From Pseudothauera nasutitermitis (GTDB lineage: Bacteria > Pseudomonadota > Gammaproteobacteria > Burkholderiales > Rhodocyclaceae): 64,000 nt of DNA. The first letter of the stretch is position 1. Every line of letters starts with the position of its first letter. Shown here one piece after another: positions 38,639-49,541 of the stretch. Below the pieces are notes generated by a model. That model worked only from the letters and a program-made list of their open reading frames with translations, searched no databases and was not told the DNA's origin. The translations under genes and the position numbers were made by a program. The stretch lies in the NCBI RefSeq assembly GCF_004801295.1, contig NZ_SSOC01000007.1:149527-213526 (forward strand), in the 5' to 3' direction.

Positions 38639-40206
38639 TTACGATCCGCGTGGAGAACCGGGCAGATAGCCGGCCGCCAGCGCACGGAAGGCCGCCACCT
38701 GCCCCTGCGCCCAGCCCGCATCGCGGCCCAGTTCCTCGGCCAGGATCGCCGCCACGCGCGGCGCGGCCGCGGCGGCCAGCGCGGCGTCGATGAACAGCGC
38801 GCGGTGGCGGCGCGCCAGCACATCCTCCACCGTGCGCGCCAGTTCCCAGCGCGCCGCGTAGCGCACCTCCGCCTCGCTCAACGTCAGGCCGGCCCAGATC
38901 GCGCGGCCGGCCCCCGGCAGCGCCTCCACCTGCTCGCGGTCGCTGCCATACGGGTCCTCGCCCTGCGCCGCGCCGTGCAGACGCAGTGCGGCGGTATCGG
39001 ATGCGCGCGCCGGCAGCCTGGCCACCGAGCGCGCGCTATCCACCGCATCTGCGCCCATGCGGCGGTAGGTGGTCCATTTGCCGCCGACGATGCTGACCAG
39101 GCCGCCGGGCGAAACCTCGATCAGATGTTCGCGCGACAGCCCGCGCGTGGGCGAGGCATTGCCCGCGCCGACCAGCGGACGCAGGCCGACGAACACGCTG
39201 GACACCTCCGCGCGGGTTGGCGCGCGGGCCAGATAGCGCGCGGCGGTGCGCAGGATGAAGTCCACCTCGCCCTCCAGCGGGCGCGGCTCCAGCGGCGCAT
39301 CCGGCCGCGCGGTATCGGTGGTGCCGAGCAGCACCCGGCCCTGCCAGGGAATGGCGAACAGCACCCGCCCATCCTCGGTGCGCGGCACCAGCAAAGCGTC
39401 CTCGCCGGGCAGATAATCCCGCCCCACCACCAGATGCACACCCTGACTGGGGCGCAGCAGGACCGGCGCGAACGGGCGCTCCCAATGCCGCGCCTCGTCC
39501 GCCCACACCCCGGTGGCGTTGATCACCACACGCGCCGCCACCCGGTAGGCGGTGCCGCGTTCGCCATCCTGCGCCTGCACGCCGGCCACCTTGCCGGCCT
39601 GCATCACCAGTCCCTTGACCGGCATGTGGTTCAACGCCAGGCCGCCCAGATCGAACAACGTGCGCATCAGGCTCACTGCCAGCCGTGCATCGTCGAAGCG
39701 GGCGTCCCAGTACGCCACGCCGCCGCGCAATCCGCGCGGCCGCACATTGGGCAACGCGGCCAGGGTGCGCGCCGCATCAAGCACGCGCGCGCGGCCGATG
39801 CCATGCGCGCCCGCCAGCAGGTCGTAGGCCGCCAGGCCGGCGCCGAGCACAGGCTGATCCCAGATCCGGTAGGCCGGCACCACGAAGCGCTGCGCATGTA
39901 CCAGATGCGGCGCGTTGGCAAGCAGCAGCGCACGTTCGGCGAGCGCCTCGCGCACCAGGGGCAGGTTGCCTTGCGCAAGGTAGCGCACCCCGCCGTGGAT
40001 CAGCTTGGTGGCGCGCGAACTGGTGCCCTTGGCGAAATCGTGCGCCTCCAGCAGCAAGGTGGAATAGCCGCGCGCGGCCGCGTCCACCGCGCAGCCCAGC
40101 CCGGTGGCGCCGCCGCCGATCACCAGCACGTCCCAGGTGCGCGGCTCCTCCAGCCGCGCCAGCAACGCGTTGCGCGCCAGGCCCTGCGCGCCTGCCGCGC
40201 CGGCGC

Positions 40207-40210
<4 letters not shown>
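38639..40210 (-). CDS. glpD: glycerol-3-phosphate dehydrogenase (aerobic, FAD)
   Basis: A 523-residue membrane-associated flavoprotein that oxidises glycerol-3-phosphate to dihydroxyacetone phosphate and passes electrons to the quinone pool. FAD motif [20 protein letters not shown] lies near residue 29. [20 protein letters not shown] and [16 protein letters not shown] are conserved DAO-domain and C-terminal GlpD features. It starts inside the stop codon of glpK (ATGA). Functions with glycerol kinase; no glpF or glpR is seen in the window. Confidence 0.95.
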
Positions 40211-41706
<1,496 letters not shown>

Positions 41707-41833
41707 GCGCGCGCCTCCCCTACCTTCATCGCCTGATGTGTTCAGCTTACCGCGTACGGCGCACCGGCTCCATCGCGGCGGTTGCGCGGCACGCAACGGG
41801 CTATGATCGCCCCTTTGCCGCCCGTACCCCGCC

Positions 41834-42712
41834 ATGCCTTCACTCTGGATGATCGTCGCCAGCCTGCTGTTCGCCTGCATGGGCGTGTGCGTGAAGCTGG
41901 GCAGCGACACGTTCTCCGCCGGAGAAATGGTGTTCTGGCGCGGCTTCGCCGGCCTGCTGCTGACCGTGCCGTTCGCGCGCCTGAGCGGCATGCCGCTGGG
42001 CACCCCGCTGTGGCGCCTGCAAGTGTCGCGCTCGCTGTCGGGCGCCTTGGCGCTGCTGTGCTACTTCGCCGCCATCGGCCTGCTGCCGCTGGCCACCGCC
42101 GCCACCCTCAGCTATACCTCACCGATCTTCATTGCCCTGCTGCTCGCGCTGTGGTTCCGCGAACGCCTGCGCTGGCCGGCCCTGTTGTCGCTGGGCATCG
42201 GCTTTGCCGGCATCGTGCTGCTGCTGCGCCCGACCCTGCAGGCCGACCAGTGGTCCGGCGCCGCGGTCGGCCTGGCCGCCGGCATGCTGGCCAGCCTGGC
42301 CTACGTCAGCGTGCGCGAACTGGGGCGCGGCGGAGAGCCGGAAGCCCGCACGGTGTTCTGGTTTTCCGCCGCCACCTCGCTGCTCGGGCTGCCCTGGCTG
42401 CTCGCATCGGGCGGTTTCCACGCCATCGACGGGCGCGGCGCGCTGATCCTGGCCGGCATCGGCCTGTTCGGCACGATCGCGCAACTGGCCATGACGCGGG
42501 CCTATCGCTACGGACGCACCATCGTCTCCGCCAGCCTGTCCTACACCACGGTGATCTTCGCCAGCCTGTTCGGCATACTTTTCTGGGATGAGCACCTATC
42601 CCCGACAGGCTGGGTTGCCATCGCGCTGATCATCGCCAGCGGCGTGCTGACCGGGCTGGCCACACGGTCCGGCGGGAGCGCACAAAACACTTCCGCCAGC
42701 AAGGGTATCTAG
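41834..42712 (+). CDS. EamA/DMT-family transporter
   Basis: A 292-residue ten-segment membrane protein with two EamA repeats. The first ends [20 protein letters not shown]; the second repeats [20 protein letters not shown] and [40 protein letters not shown]. No substrate can be inferred. The gene is divergent from glpK. Confidence 0.92.
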   Translation: MPSLWMIVASLLFACMGVCVKLGSDTFSAGEMVFWRGFAGLLLTVPFARLSGMPLGTPLWRLQVSRSLSGALALLCYFAAIGLLPLATAATLSYTSPIFIALLLALWFRERLRWPALLSLGIGFAGIVLLLRPTLQADQWSGAAVGLAAGMLASLAYVSVRELGRGGEPEARTVFWFSAATSLLGLPWLLASGGFHAIDGRGALILAGIGLFGTIAQLAMTRAYRYGRTIVSASLSYTTVIFASLFGILFWDEHLSPTGWVAIALIIASGVLTGLATRSGGSAQNTSASKGI

Positions 42713-43104
42713 ACAGGCCCGCCATGCTGGCGTAGGCTGCGCGTCAGGGTTTCGAGCCGCATCCTGCGGCTCGGGAGGTTTTCGTGTCGGTCGGGCCGCC
42801 GCCACAGCGCATGCGCCGTGGACCGACACTTCATCGACCTCCCCACGCCTGGATTCCGTCCGGGCAACAGGCCCTGCCCTTCCCAGGCCTTCCGCTCCGC
42901 CCGATCCGTGCGGCGGGCCGCCTCGCGCCCTCCCGGCGTACCTCTCAGCCCCTGCCGCATCCGTTCGTTCTTCCTGCACCCGCCTTGAATGCGACGGGCG
43001 AGGCGCGCTCGTGCCATCGCCCCTCCCGAATGCAACCCAGGTTTGGATCATCCCTCACGGCCGGGCCAACAGCGTGGCCGCACTCATTCCGGAGAGAACT
43101 CGCC
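42713..43104. other. intergenic region before the rnfE-like gene
   Basis: 392 bases. A 9-base hairpin CGAGCCGCA TCC TGCGGCTCG (42753-42773), followed by GGGAGGTTTTCG, could end the EamA gene transcript. I find no gene; the long plus-strand ORF here is rich in Pro, Arg and Ser and has no family match. No riboswitch class could be matched. Confidence 0.5.
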
Positions 43105-43869
43105 ATGACAGAGAACGCGCTCAAGGACGACGCGGTCCCGCTGGCCTCAACCAGCCAGGACACTGGCGCCATACCCCCTAAGGAAAACAACCGCTACACC
43201 CGACTGCTGCGCGAGGGCATCTGGGGACAGAACGTCGTACTGGTACAGATGCTCGCGCTCTGCCCCACGCTTGCGGTCACCGGCTCGGCCACCAACGGAC
43301 TGGCGATGGGGCTGGCGACCACCGCCGTGCTGATCGTCTCCAACAGCCTGGTGGCCCTGCTGCGCCGCTGGATCAGCGACAGCGTGCGCATTCCAGTGTT
43401 CGTCATCCTGATCGCCTCCCTGGTGACGCTGGTGGACATGCTGCTGAACGCCTACCTGCATGAACTGCACAAATCGCTCGGCCTGTTCATCGCGCTGATC
43501 GTGGTCAACTGCGCGGTACTCGGCCGTGCCGAATCCTTCGCATCGAAGAACCCGCTTACCTCCTCCGCCGTCGATGGACTGGCGATGGGGCTGGGTTTCA
43601 CCCTGGCGCTGGTGCTGATGGGCGGGATCCGCGAAATGCTGGGCAGCGGCACGCTGTTCGCCGGCGCCAGCCTGATGCTCGGCGAACCGTTCCGCTTCCT
43701 GGAACTCACCCTGGTACCGGACTACAAAGGCTTCCTGCTGATGGTGCTGCCCCCGGGCGGCTTCCTCGCCCTGGGATTCCTGATCGCCGGCAAACAGGTC
43801 TGGGATGCGCGCCGCAAGCGCATCGAGCGCGCCGGGCAGGCCGCCGCCCATACCCGGACCACCGGCTGA
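43105..43869 (+). CDS. Rnf/Rsx electron transport complex subunit E-like protein (orphan)
   Basis: A 254-residue membrane protein of the RnfE/NqrD family. Motifs: NVVLVQMLALCPTLAVTGSA, VRIPVFVILIASLVTLVDM, GLFIALIVVNCAVLGRAESF (conserved Cys), and DGLAMGLGFTLALVLMGGIR. The Rnf complex couples ferredoxin oxidation to NAD reduction and ion transport, and its subunits normally come from rnfABCDGE. Here no other rnf gene is adjacent. Start ATG 43105 follows GGAGAG. An N-terminal 30-residue polar tail precedes the usual start. Confidence 0.9.
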   Translation: MTENALKDDAVPLASTSQDTGAIPPKENNRYTRLLREGIWGQNVVLVQMLALCPTLAVTGSATNGLAMGLATTAVLIVSNSLVALLRRWISDSVRIPVFVILIASLVTLVDMLLNAYLHELHKSLGLFIALIVVNCAVLGRAESFASKNPLTSSAVDGLAMGLGFTLALVLMGGIREMLGSGTLFAGASLMLGEPFRFLELTLVPDYKGFLLMVLPPGGFLALGFLIAGKQVWDARRKRIERAGQAAAHTRTTG

Positions 43870-43967
43870 ACCGCAGCCCGCAGGCGGCGCCGCTCCCGGC
43901 GCGGCGCCGCCACACATTCCCGGCGCCCGGCCGGACCTCGCCCACCTTCGCCAACAGACAACACCGC

Positions 43968-44435
43968 ATGAATCCAATTGAATCCATTCTTCCGCTTGCC
44001 CACGTCGTCCTGGACACCGAGGCGAGCAGCCGGAAACAGCTTTTCGAACAGATCGGCCGGCTGTTCGAAGAACACCAGGGCATTGCCCGCGGACCGGTAT
44101 TTGACTCCCTGTTCGCACGTGAACGCCTCGGCTCCACGGCTCTCGGGCAGGGCATCGCCATCCCCCACGGCCGCGTCAAGGGGCTGCGCGAGGCCACCGG
44201 CGCCTTTGTGCGCCTGCGCACGCCGCTGCCGTTCGACGCCCCGGACGGCCAGCCGGTCTCGCTGCTGTTCGTCCTGCTGGTTCCCGAGCAGGCCAACGAA
44301 ACCCATCTGCACATGCTGTCCACGCTGGCCCAGCTGTTCGCCGATGCCGCTTTGCGCGCAGCGTTGCAAGGCGCCGGCACGCCGGCTGAGGCCCGTGGTG
44401 TGCTTGTCGACGCCGTGTCGAACACCCGTCCATGA
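43968..44435 (+). CDS. PTS EIIA component, nitrogen-type (PtsN-like)
   Basis: A 155-residue PTS EIIA type-2 domain. The phosphoacceptor His is in GIAIPHGRVKGLREA; DSLFARERLGSTALGQ and FVLLVPEQANETHLHMLSTL are family features. Nitrogen-type EIIA proteins receive phosphate from NPr and control other proteins rather than transport sugar. The typical ptsN lies near rpoN; here no rpoN, hpf or hprK is present, so this could be a second paralogue. Transcribed with the SpoIIAA-like gene after about 95 bases. Confidence 0.9.
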   Translation: MNPIESILPLAHVVLDTEASSRKQLFEQIGRLFEEHQGIARGPVFDSLFARERLGSTALGQGIAIPHGRVKGLREATGAFVRLRTPLPFDAPDGQPVSLLFVLLVPEQANETHLHMLSTLAQLFADAALRAALQGAGTPAEARGVLVDAVSNTRP

Positions 44436-44531
44436 GCGTGGATGCCCATCCGCACCGGGTACGACAATTGAAGCCCCAGGCGCCGGGGGATATAGTAGTC
44501 CGCACAATCCACAAAAACCCCGGAGGAAGCC

Positions 44532-44894
44532 ATGATCACCATCGACCACGGCCCCAACCTCGTCGCCGTTGCCGTATTCGGCGAATTCGAACTGGCCGAC
44601 TACAAGGAATTCGAAGAACTGGTCAATTACAAGATCAAGTTCGAGGGCCGCGTGAACCTGCTCTTCGATCTGCGCCAGATGACCGGCTTCACCGTCGACG
44701 TGGCCTGGGAGGAGATCCAGTTCTCCCGCCGTCATGCCCACGACTTCGGCCGCATCGCGGTACTCACCGACGACCAGTGGCTGGCCTGGAGCGCCTGGAT
44801 CACCCAGCTCTTCGTCGACGCCGACGTGCTGGTCTTCCCCGAGGAAGCCGAAGCCCGCGCCTGGCTGGACGCAGCGGAGGAAGCCGCGCAGTGA
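44532..44894 (+). CDS. SpoIIAA-like (STAS/DUF3478) protein
   Basis: A 120-residue small protein with the SpoIIAA-like STAS fold: a strand-rich start (MITIDHGPNLVAVAVFGEFE), a helix (DYKEFEELVNYKIK), and a C-terminal helix pattern ending EEAEARAWLDAAEE. In this subfamily the phosphorylatable serine is usually absent and the role is unknown. It follows GGAGG and overlaps the sulfurtransferase gene as GTGA. Confidence 0.85.
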   Translation: MITIDHGPNLVAVAVFGEFELADYKEFEELVNYKIKFEGRVNLLFDLRQMTGFTVDVAWEEIQFSRRHAHDFGRIAVLTDDQWLAWSAWITQLFVDADVLVFPEEAEARAWLDAAEEAAQ

Positions 44895-45751
44895 GCACCG
44901 CGGCCTTCACCACGCTGATCGGCGCCGACGACCTGGCCCGCCACCTGAACGAGCCGGACTGGTGCCTGGTCGACTGCCGCCACGATCTGGCCAATCCGGC
45001 CTTCGGGCGCGAGGCCTACGCGCGCGGCCACCTGCCGGGCGCCTGCTTCCTGCACCTCGACGACGATCTCTCCGGCCCGCGCACCGGCACCAACGGCCGC
45101 CATCCGCTGCCCGACCCGCAACGCCTGGCGCAGCGCCTGGGTGAATGCGGCATCGGCCCGCACACCCAGGTGGTGGCCTATGACGACGCCGGCGGCATGT
45201 TCGCCGCGCGCCTGTGGTGGCTGCTGCGCTGGCTGGGCCATAGCCGCGTGGCCGTGCTCGACGGCGGCTTCCAGGCCTGGTGCGCGGCCGCCGGGGTACT
45301 CAGCACGGAAGAGCCACCCAGGCGCAGCGTGCCGTTCCGGGCGGAGCCGCAGCCGGGCGGCGTGGATGCCACCTATGTCGAGCGCCATCTCGGCCAGCCC
45401 GATCGCATGGTGATCCTCGATGCGCGCAGCCCGGACCGCTTCCGTGGCGAAAACGAAAACCTCGATCCCGTGGGCGGGCACATTCCCGGCGCGTTCAACC
45501 GCTTCTTCAAGGACAACCTGGACGCCAACGGCTGCTTCAAGCCGGCCGCCGTGCTGCGCGAGGAGTTCACCGCCGCGCTGCGCGGCCACGATCCGCGCAA
45601 GGTGGTCAATCAGTGCGGCTCGGGCGTCACCGCCTGCCACAACCAGTTGTCCATGGAAGTCGCCGGGCTGAGCGGTTCGCGCCTGTACCCAGGCTCGTGG
45701 AGCGAATGGTGCGCCGACCCGGCGCGCCCGGTGGCCACCGGCCCGCAATGA
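44891..45751 (+). CDS. sulfurtransferase (two rhodanese domains, SseA/TST type)
   Basis: A 286-residue protein with two rhodanese domains. The first begins WCLVDCRHDLANPAFGREAY and contains VVAYDDAGGMFAARLWW. The second has GGHIPGAFNRF and the active-site loop VNQCGSGVTAC with Cys, so thiosulfate:cyanide or 3-mercaptopyruvate transfer is likely. A GTG start at 44891 overlaps the stop of the preceding gene. An ATG-only start would cut the first strand. Confidence 0.93.
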   Translation: MSTAAFTTLIGADDLARHLNEPDWCLVDCRHDLANPAFGREAYARGHLPGACFLHLDDDLSGPRTGTNGRHPLPDPQRLAQRLGECGIGPHTQVVAYDDAGGMFAARLWWLLRWLGHSRVAVLDGGFQAWCAAAGVLSTEEPPRRSVPFRAEPQPGGVDATYVERHLGQPDRMVILDARSPDRFRGENENLDPVGGHIPGAFNRFFKDNLDANGCFKPAAVLREEFTAALRGHDPRKVVNQCGSGVTACHNQLSMEVAGLSGSRLYPGSWSEWCADPARPVATGPQ

Positions 45752-45770
45752 CGCGGCAGGTAGCCCCGGG

Positions 45771-46574
45771 CTACCACTCCAGCCGTTCGACGCTGCCCAG
45801 CGAGCGCCCCAGGAAACGCTCACCGATGGTCTGGAAGCGCAATGGCACGTCGGTGACCACGAAGCGGTAATCCGCCGTGCACTCACCCGTGCTGGCCAGA
45901 TTCAGCTCGGCCAGCCGGCGGGCAGCCAGTTCGGCCGTGGTGATCGCCGAATCCACCAGCCGCACGCCCTCGCCCGCCACCTCCTTGAGCAGCGGCTTGA
46001 GCAGCGGATAGTGGGTGCAGCCCAGCACCAGCGTATCGACGTCCTCGGCCATTACCGGCCTCAGGTATTCCTGCGCGGTCAGGCGGGTCACCGGGTGGTC
46101 CAGCCAGCCTTCCTCGACCAGCGGCACGAACAGCGGGCAGGCCTGCGAAACCACGCGCAGCGCCGGGTCCAGGCGGTGGATGCGGCGCGCGTAGGCATTG
46201 CTGTTGATCGTCGTCGGCGTGCCCAGCACGCCCACCCGCCCGCGCGGCGACTCCTCCACCGCGGCCAACGCGCCCGCCTCGATCACGTCGAGCACCGGCA
46301 CGCCACAGGCGCGCGCGGCGACGGTCGCGGAAGCCACCGCCGCCATGGTGTTGCACGCCACGATGAGCATCTTCACCTGGCGGCGCATCAGCTCATCGAC
46401 GATCTGCCCGGTGAATTGCTCGATGGTGGCCACCGACTTGAGGCCGTAGGGCACCCGCGCGGTGTCGCCGAAATACACGATGCTCTCCAGCGGCAGGCGC
46501 TCCATCAGCGCGCGCACCACGGTCAGCCCGCCGATGCCGGAATCGAAAACCCCTATCGGGCGGGATGCGTCCAT
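45771..46574 (-). CDS. murI: glutamate racemase
   Basis: A 267-residue enzyme converting L- to D-glutamate for peptidoglycan. Start MDASRPIGVFDSGIGGLTVV; the two catalytic cysteines are in VACNTMAAV and LGCTHYPLL. YFGDTARVPYGLKS and LGTPTTINS complete the pattern. A longer ORF upstream has no conserved content. Convergent with the sulfurtransferase gene. Confidence 0.96.
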   Translation of the reverse strand: MDASRPIGVFDSGIGGLTVVRALMERLPLESIVYFGDTARVPYGLKSVATIEQFTGQIVDELMRRQVKMLIVACNTMAAVASATVAARACGVPVLDVIEAGALAAVEESPRGRVGVLGTPTTINSNAYARRIHRLDPALRVVSQACPLFVPLVEEGWLDHPVTRLTAQEYLRPVMAEDVDTLVLGCTHYPLLKPLLKEVAGEGVRLVDSAITTAELAARRLAELNLASTGECTADYRFVVTDVPLRFQTIGERFLGRSLGSVERLEW

Positions 46575-46611
46575 CGCGGTCTGTCTGCCGGGCCGGAGAA
46601 AGGGCGGAATT

Positions 46612-47715
46612 CTACGACTTGCCGCCGGCTTCGTGTTGCGCCAACGCCCAGGCCACATGCTCGCGCACCAGCGCGGAAGCGTCGTCCGCCCGCGCGCGCA
46701 GCGCCGCCAGCACGGCAGGCGTGGTCGGCGCGTTGCCCAGCGCCACGGCCAGATTGCGCAGCCAGCGCTCGTGGCCGATGCGGTGGATGGCGCTGCCGGC
46801 GGTGCGCTCGGCGAAGGTTTCCGCGCTCCAGGCGAACAGCTCCACCAGCGTGGCCTCGTCGAGCCGGTTGCGCGGCGTGAAGTCCGGCTCCGCCGTCCGC
46901 CGCGCGAAACGGTTCCACGGACAGACTAGTTGGCAGTCATCGCAGCCGTAGATGCGGTTGCCGATGGCCGGGCGCAGGGCCTCGGGAATCGGCCCGTGCA
47001 GTTCGATGGTCAGGTAGGAGATGCAGCGCCGCGCATCGACCTCGTAGGGCGCCACGATGGCGCCGGTCGGACAGGCGTCCAGACAGGCCGTGCAGCGCCC
47101 GCAGTGCGGCACGGGCGCCTCGTCCTCGGGCAGCGGCAGATCGGTGAAGATCTCCCCCAGGAAGAACCACGAGCCGGCCTGCCGATCGAGCAGCAGGGTG
47201 TGCTTGCCGCGCCAGCCCAGCGCCGCGCGCGTGGCCAGTTCCACCTCCATCACCGGCGCCGAGTCGACGAACACCCGGTAGCCGTGCGGCACTTCCTCGT
47301 GGATGCGCGTGGCGAGCCGTTGCAGGCGGTTGCGCAGCACCTTGTGATAGTCGCGCCCCAGCGCGTAGCGCGACACGTAGGCGCGCCCCGCATCGGCCAG
47401 ATTGGCGGCGGCGTCGGCGGCATCCGGCCAGTAGTTCATGCGTGCGCTGATCACCCGCAGGGTGCCGGGCAGCAGTTCGGCGGGGCGCGCGCGCTTCATG
47501 CCATGGCGCGCCATATAATCCATCTCGCCGTGATGGCCGGCCGCCAGCCACGCGGCCAGGCCGCGTTCGGCCGCCTCGCCCAGTTCGGCGCCGCCGACGC
47601 CCACGGCGTCGAATCCCAGTTCCCTGCCCCATGCCACGATGCGCTGCTTCAACGCATGCGCCGCATCCGGCGAAAGCCCCTGTCCGGAGAGAGTCCGATG
47701 ATCGATATCTTGCAC
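46612..47715 (-). CDS. queG: epoxyqueuosine reductase QueG
   Basis: A protein of about 367 residues, cobalamin- and 4Fe-4S-dependent, for the last step of queuosine tRNA synthesis. Two ferredoxin-like motifs are seen: CGRCTACLDACPTG and CDDCQLVCPWN. The N-terminal cobalamin domain begins WGRELGFDAVGVGGAELG. The start is uncertain: no ATG gives a full-length product. GTG 47715 (18 bases inside the divergent tsaE) or TTG 47652 are the best choices. C-terminus has HEAT-like repeats (LAVALGNAPTTPAVLAALRA). Confidence 0.9.
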   Translation of the reverse strand: MQDIDHRTLSGQGLSPDAAHALKQRIVAWGRELGFDAVGVGGAELGEAAERGLAAWLAAGHHGEMDYMARHGMKRARPAELLPGTLRVISARMNYWPDAADAAANLADAGRAYVSRYALGRDYHKVLRNRLQRLATRIHEEVPHGYRVFVDSAPVMEVELATRAALGWRGKHTLLLDRQAGSWFFLGEIFTDLPLPEDEAPVPHCGRCTACLDACPTGAIVAPYEVDARRCISYLTIELHGPIPEALRPAIGNRIYGCDDCQLVCPWNRFARRTAEPDFTPRNRLDEATLVELFAWSAETFAERTAGSAIHRIGHERWLRNLAVALGNAPTTPAVLAALRARADDASALVREHVAWALAQHEAGGKS

Positions 47716-48228
47716 CCCGCCGATGATAGCGGCGCCGCCCTGAAAGCGCACTTGCACGGCGAGGACGACACCGTGGCGCTGGGCGCGGCGCTGGCCGCCG
47801 GCCTGCGTCCGGGGCTGGTGATCTACCTGCAGGGCGACCTCGGCGCGGGCAAGACCACCCTGGTGCGCGGGGTGCTGCGCGCCCTCGGTCACGGTGGAAA
47901 TGTGAAAAGTCCCACCTACACCTTGATTGAACCTTACGTAGTTTCTAGATTAGACTTATATCACTTTGATTTTTATCGCTTCAATTCACCAGAAGAATTT
48001 CTCGATGCGGGGTTGGACGAATACTTCGCAGGCCAGGGCGCCTGCTTGGTGGAATGGCCGGACAAGGCCAGGCCCTATCTCGTCCCGCCAGACCTCGAAC
48101 TGGTTCTCGCGCACGCCGGCAGTGGCCGGCTGGCGGCGCTGACGGCGCGCACGGAGGCGGGACGCACATGTCTGACCGAACTCGCGAAAGCCCTGCAGGC
48201 TTCCCCGGCGCCCCGCGCCCCGGGCTGA
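47698..48228 (+). CDS. tsaE: tRNA threonylcarbamoyladenosine biosynthesis protein TsaE
   Basis: A 176-residue ATPase of t6A synthesis. P-loop GDLGAGKTTLVRG; conserved KSPTYTLIEPY and DFYRF. The start ATG 47698 gives MIDILHPADDS. The stretch 47925-48005 is AT-rich (TTGATTGAACC, TTTGATTTTTATCGC), quite unlike the flanks, while the protein motif remains conserved. The amiC gene starts 61 bases before its stop in another frame. Confidence 0.95.
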   Translation: MIDILHPADDSGAALKAHLHGEDDTVALGAALAAGLRPGLVIYLQGDLGAGKTTLVRGVLRALGHGGNVKSPTYTLIEPYVVSRLDLYHFDFYRFNSPEEFLDAGLDEYFAGQGACLVEWPDKARPYLVPPDLELVLAHAGSGRLAALTARTEAGRTCLTELAKALQASPAPRAPG

Positions 48229-49490
48229 GCCGGCGTGAACTGCTGAAATTCGCCGGCGCCTCCCTCGGCCTGCTGGTCAGCCCGGTGGGCCACGCAGCGA
48301 CCACCAGCCTGATGGCGGTGCGCGTGTGGCCGGCGCCGGAATACACCCGTGTCACGCTGGAAGCACGCAACGAACTGCGCTTCAAGTACATGACCCTGCA
48401 GAACCCCGACCGCCTGGTGGTCGATCTGGAGGGCGTGGAACTGAACAGCGTGCTGCAGACCCTGCCCTCCAAGATTCTCGAGAGCGATCCGTACATCCGT
48501 CTGGTGCGCGCCGGGCAGAACCGCCCGGATGTGGTCCGCGTGGTGCTCGAACTGAAGGCCGAGGTGAAGCCGCAGGTGTTCACCCTGCAGCCGGTGGCCG
48601 ACTACGGCCATCGCCTGGTGCTCGACCTCTACCCGACGCAGCCGGTGGACCCGCTGCTCGCGCTGATCGAGAAGAACTCGCCGATGGAGGCCGCCTCGGG
48701 CGGCGAGATCGCCGAGGAGACTCCGCAGCAGGTCGCGCGCGACCGCCGCCCGCAGGCCGAACCAGCCGCCAACCGCATCTTCACCGTGGTGCTCGACCCC
48801 GGCCACGGCGGCGAGGACCCCGGCGCCATCGGCCGGCGCGGCAGCCACGAGAAGAACGTCACGCTGTCGATCGCCAAGCGCCTCAAGCGCCGCATCGACG
48901 CCGAACCCAACATGCGCGCCGTGCTCACCCGCGACGGCGACTACTTCGTGCCGCTGTACCAGCGCGTGGCGCGCGCGCGCCGCGTGCAGGCCGACCTGTT
49001 CGTCTCCATCCACGCCGACGCCTTCGTGCGCCCGGAAGCGCGCGGCAGTTCGGTGTTCGTGCTGTCCGAGCGCGGTGCCACCAGTTCGGCGGCGCGCTGG
49101 CTGGCGCAGAAGGAAAACGACGCCGACCTGATCGGCGGGGTCAACCTCGCCAAACAGGAAGGCCACCTCGCGCGCACCCTGCTCGACCTCTCGCAGACCG
49201 CCACCATCAACGACAGCCTGAAGCTCGGCCGCGCCGTGCTCGGCGAACTGGGCGGCATCAACCGCCTGCACAAGGCCGAGGTGGAACAGGCCAACTTCGC
49301 CGTGCTGAAGGCCCCGGACATCCCCTCCGTGCTGGTCGAGACAGCCTTCATCAGCAACCCTGAGGAAGAGCGCCGCCTCAACGACAACGCCTATCAGGAG
49401 AAGATGGCCGAGGCCATCCTGCGCGGCATCCGGCGCTACTTCGCCGAGAACCCGCCGCTCAACCGCACGCGGGTCGCCCAGCTCGACTAA
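48168..49490 (+). CDS. amiC: N-acetylmuramoyl-L-alanine amidase AmiC-type
   Basis: A 440-residue Tat-exported murein amidase for cell separation. SRRELLKFAGASLGLLV is a Tat signal (residues 21-37). The AMIN domain (residues about 45-150) targets the septum. The amidase_3 domain begins VVLDPGHGGEDPGAIG (zinc His), then RDGDYFVPLYQRVARA, SIHADAF and ETAFISNPEEE (catalytic Glu). The ATG at 48168 overlaps tsaE by 61 bases. Length close to E. coli AmiC (417). Confidence 0.93.
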   Translation: MSDRTRESPAGFPGAPRPGLSRRELLKFAGASLGLLVSPVGHAATTSLMAVRVWPAPEYTRVTLEARNELRFKYMTLQNPDRLVVDLEGVELNSVLQTLPSKILESDPYIRLVRAGQNRPDVVRVVLELKAEVKPQVFTLQPVADYGHRLVLDLYPTQPVDPLLALIEKNSPMEAASGGEIAEETPQQVARDRRPQAEPAANRIFTVVLDPGHGGEDPGAIGRRGSHEKNVTLSIAKRLKRRIDAEPNMRAVLTRDGDYFVPLYQRVARARRVQADLFVSIHADAFVRPEARGSSVFVLSERGATSSAARWLAQKENDADLIGGVNLAKQEGHLARTLLDLSQTATINDSLKLGRAVLGELGGINRLHKAEVEQANFAVLKAPDIPSVLVETAFISNPEEERRLNDNAYQEKMAEAILRGIRRYFAENPPLNRTRVAQLD

Positions 49491-49541
49491 GCCCGCGAGG
49501 GGCGCTTTGCCGCTATAATTGCCGCTTTTTATCAGGCGGTT

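Noticed and set aside
42784..43104. Upstream extension of the rnfE-like gene on the plus strand
   Set aside because: Pro/Arg/Ser-rich, no conserved text; the ATG at 43105 with GGAGAG gives the usual RnfE length plus a short tail.
49514..49519. TATAAT before ribF as a complete promoter
   Set aside because: The hexamer is perfect but no -35 match is found at 16-18 bases, so no promoter feature was listed.
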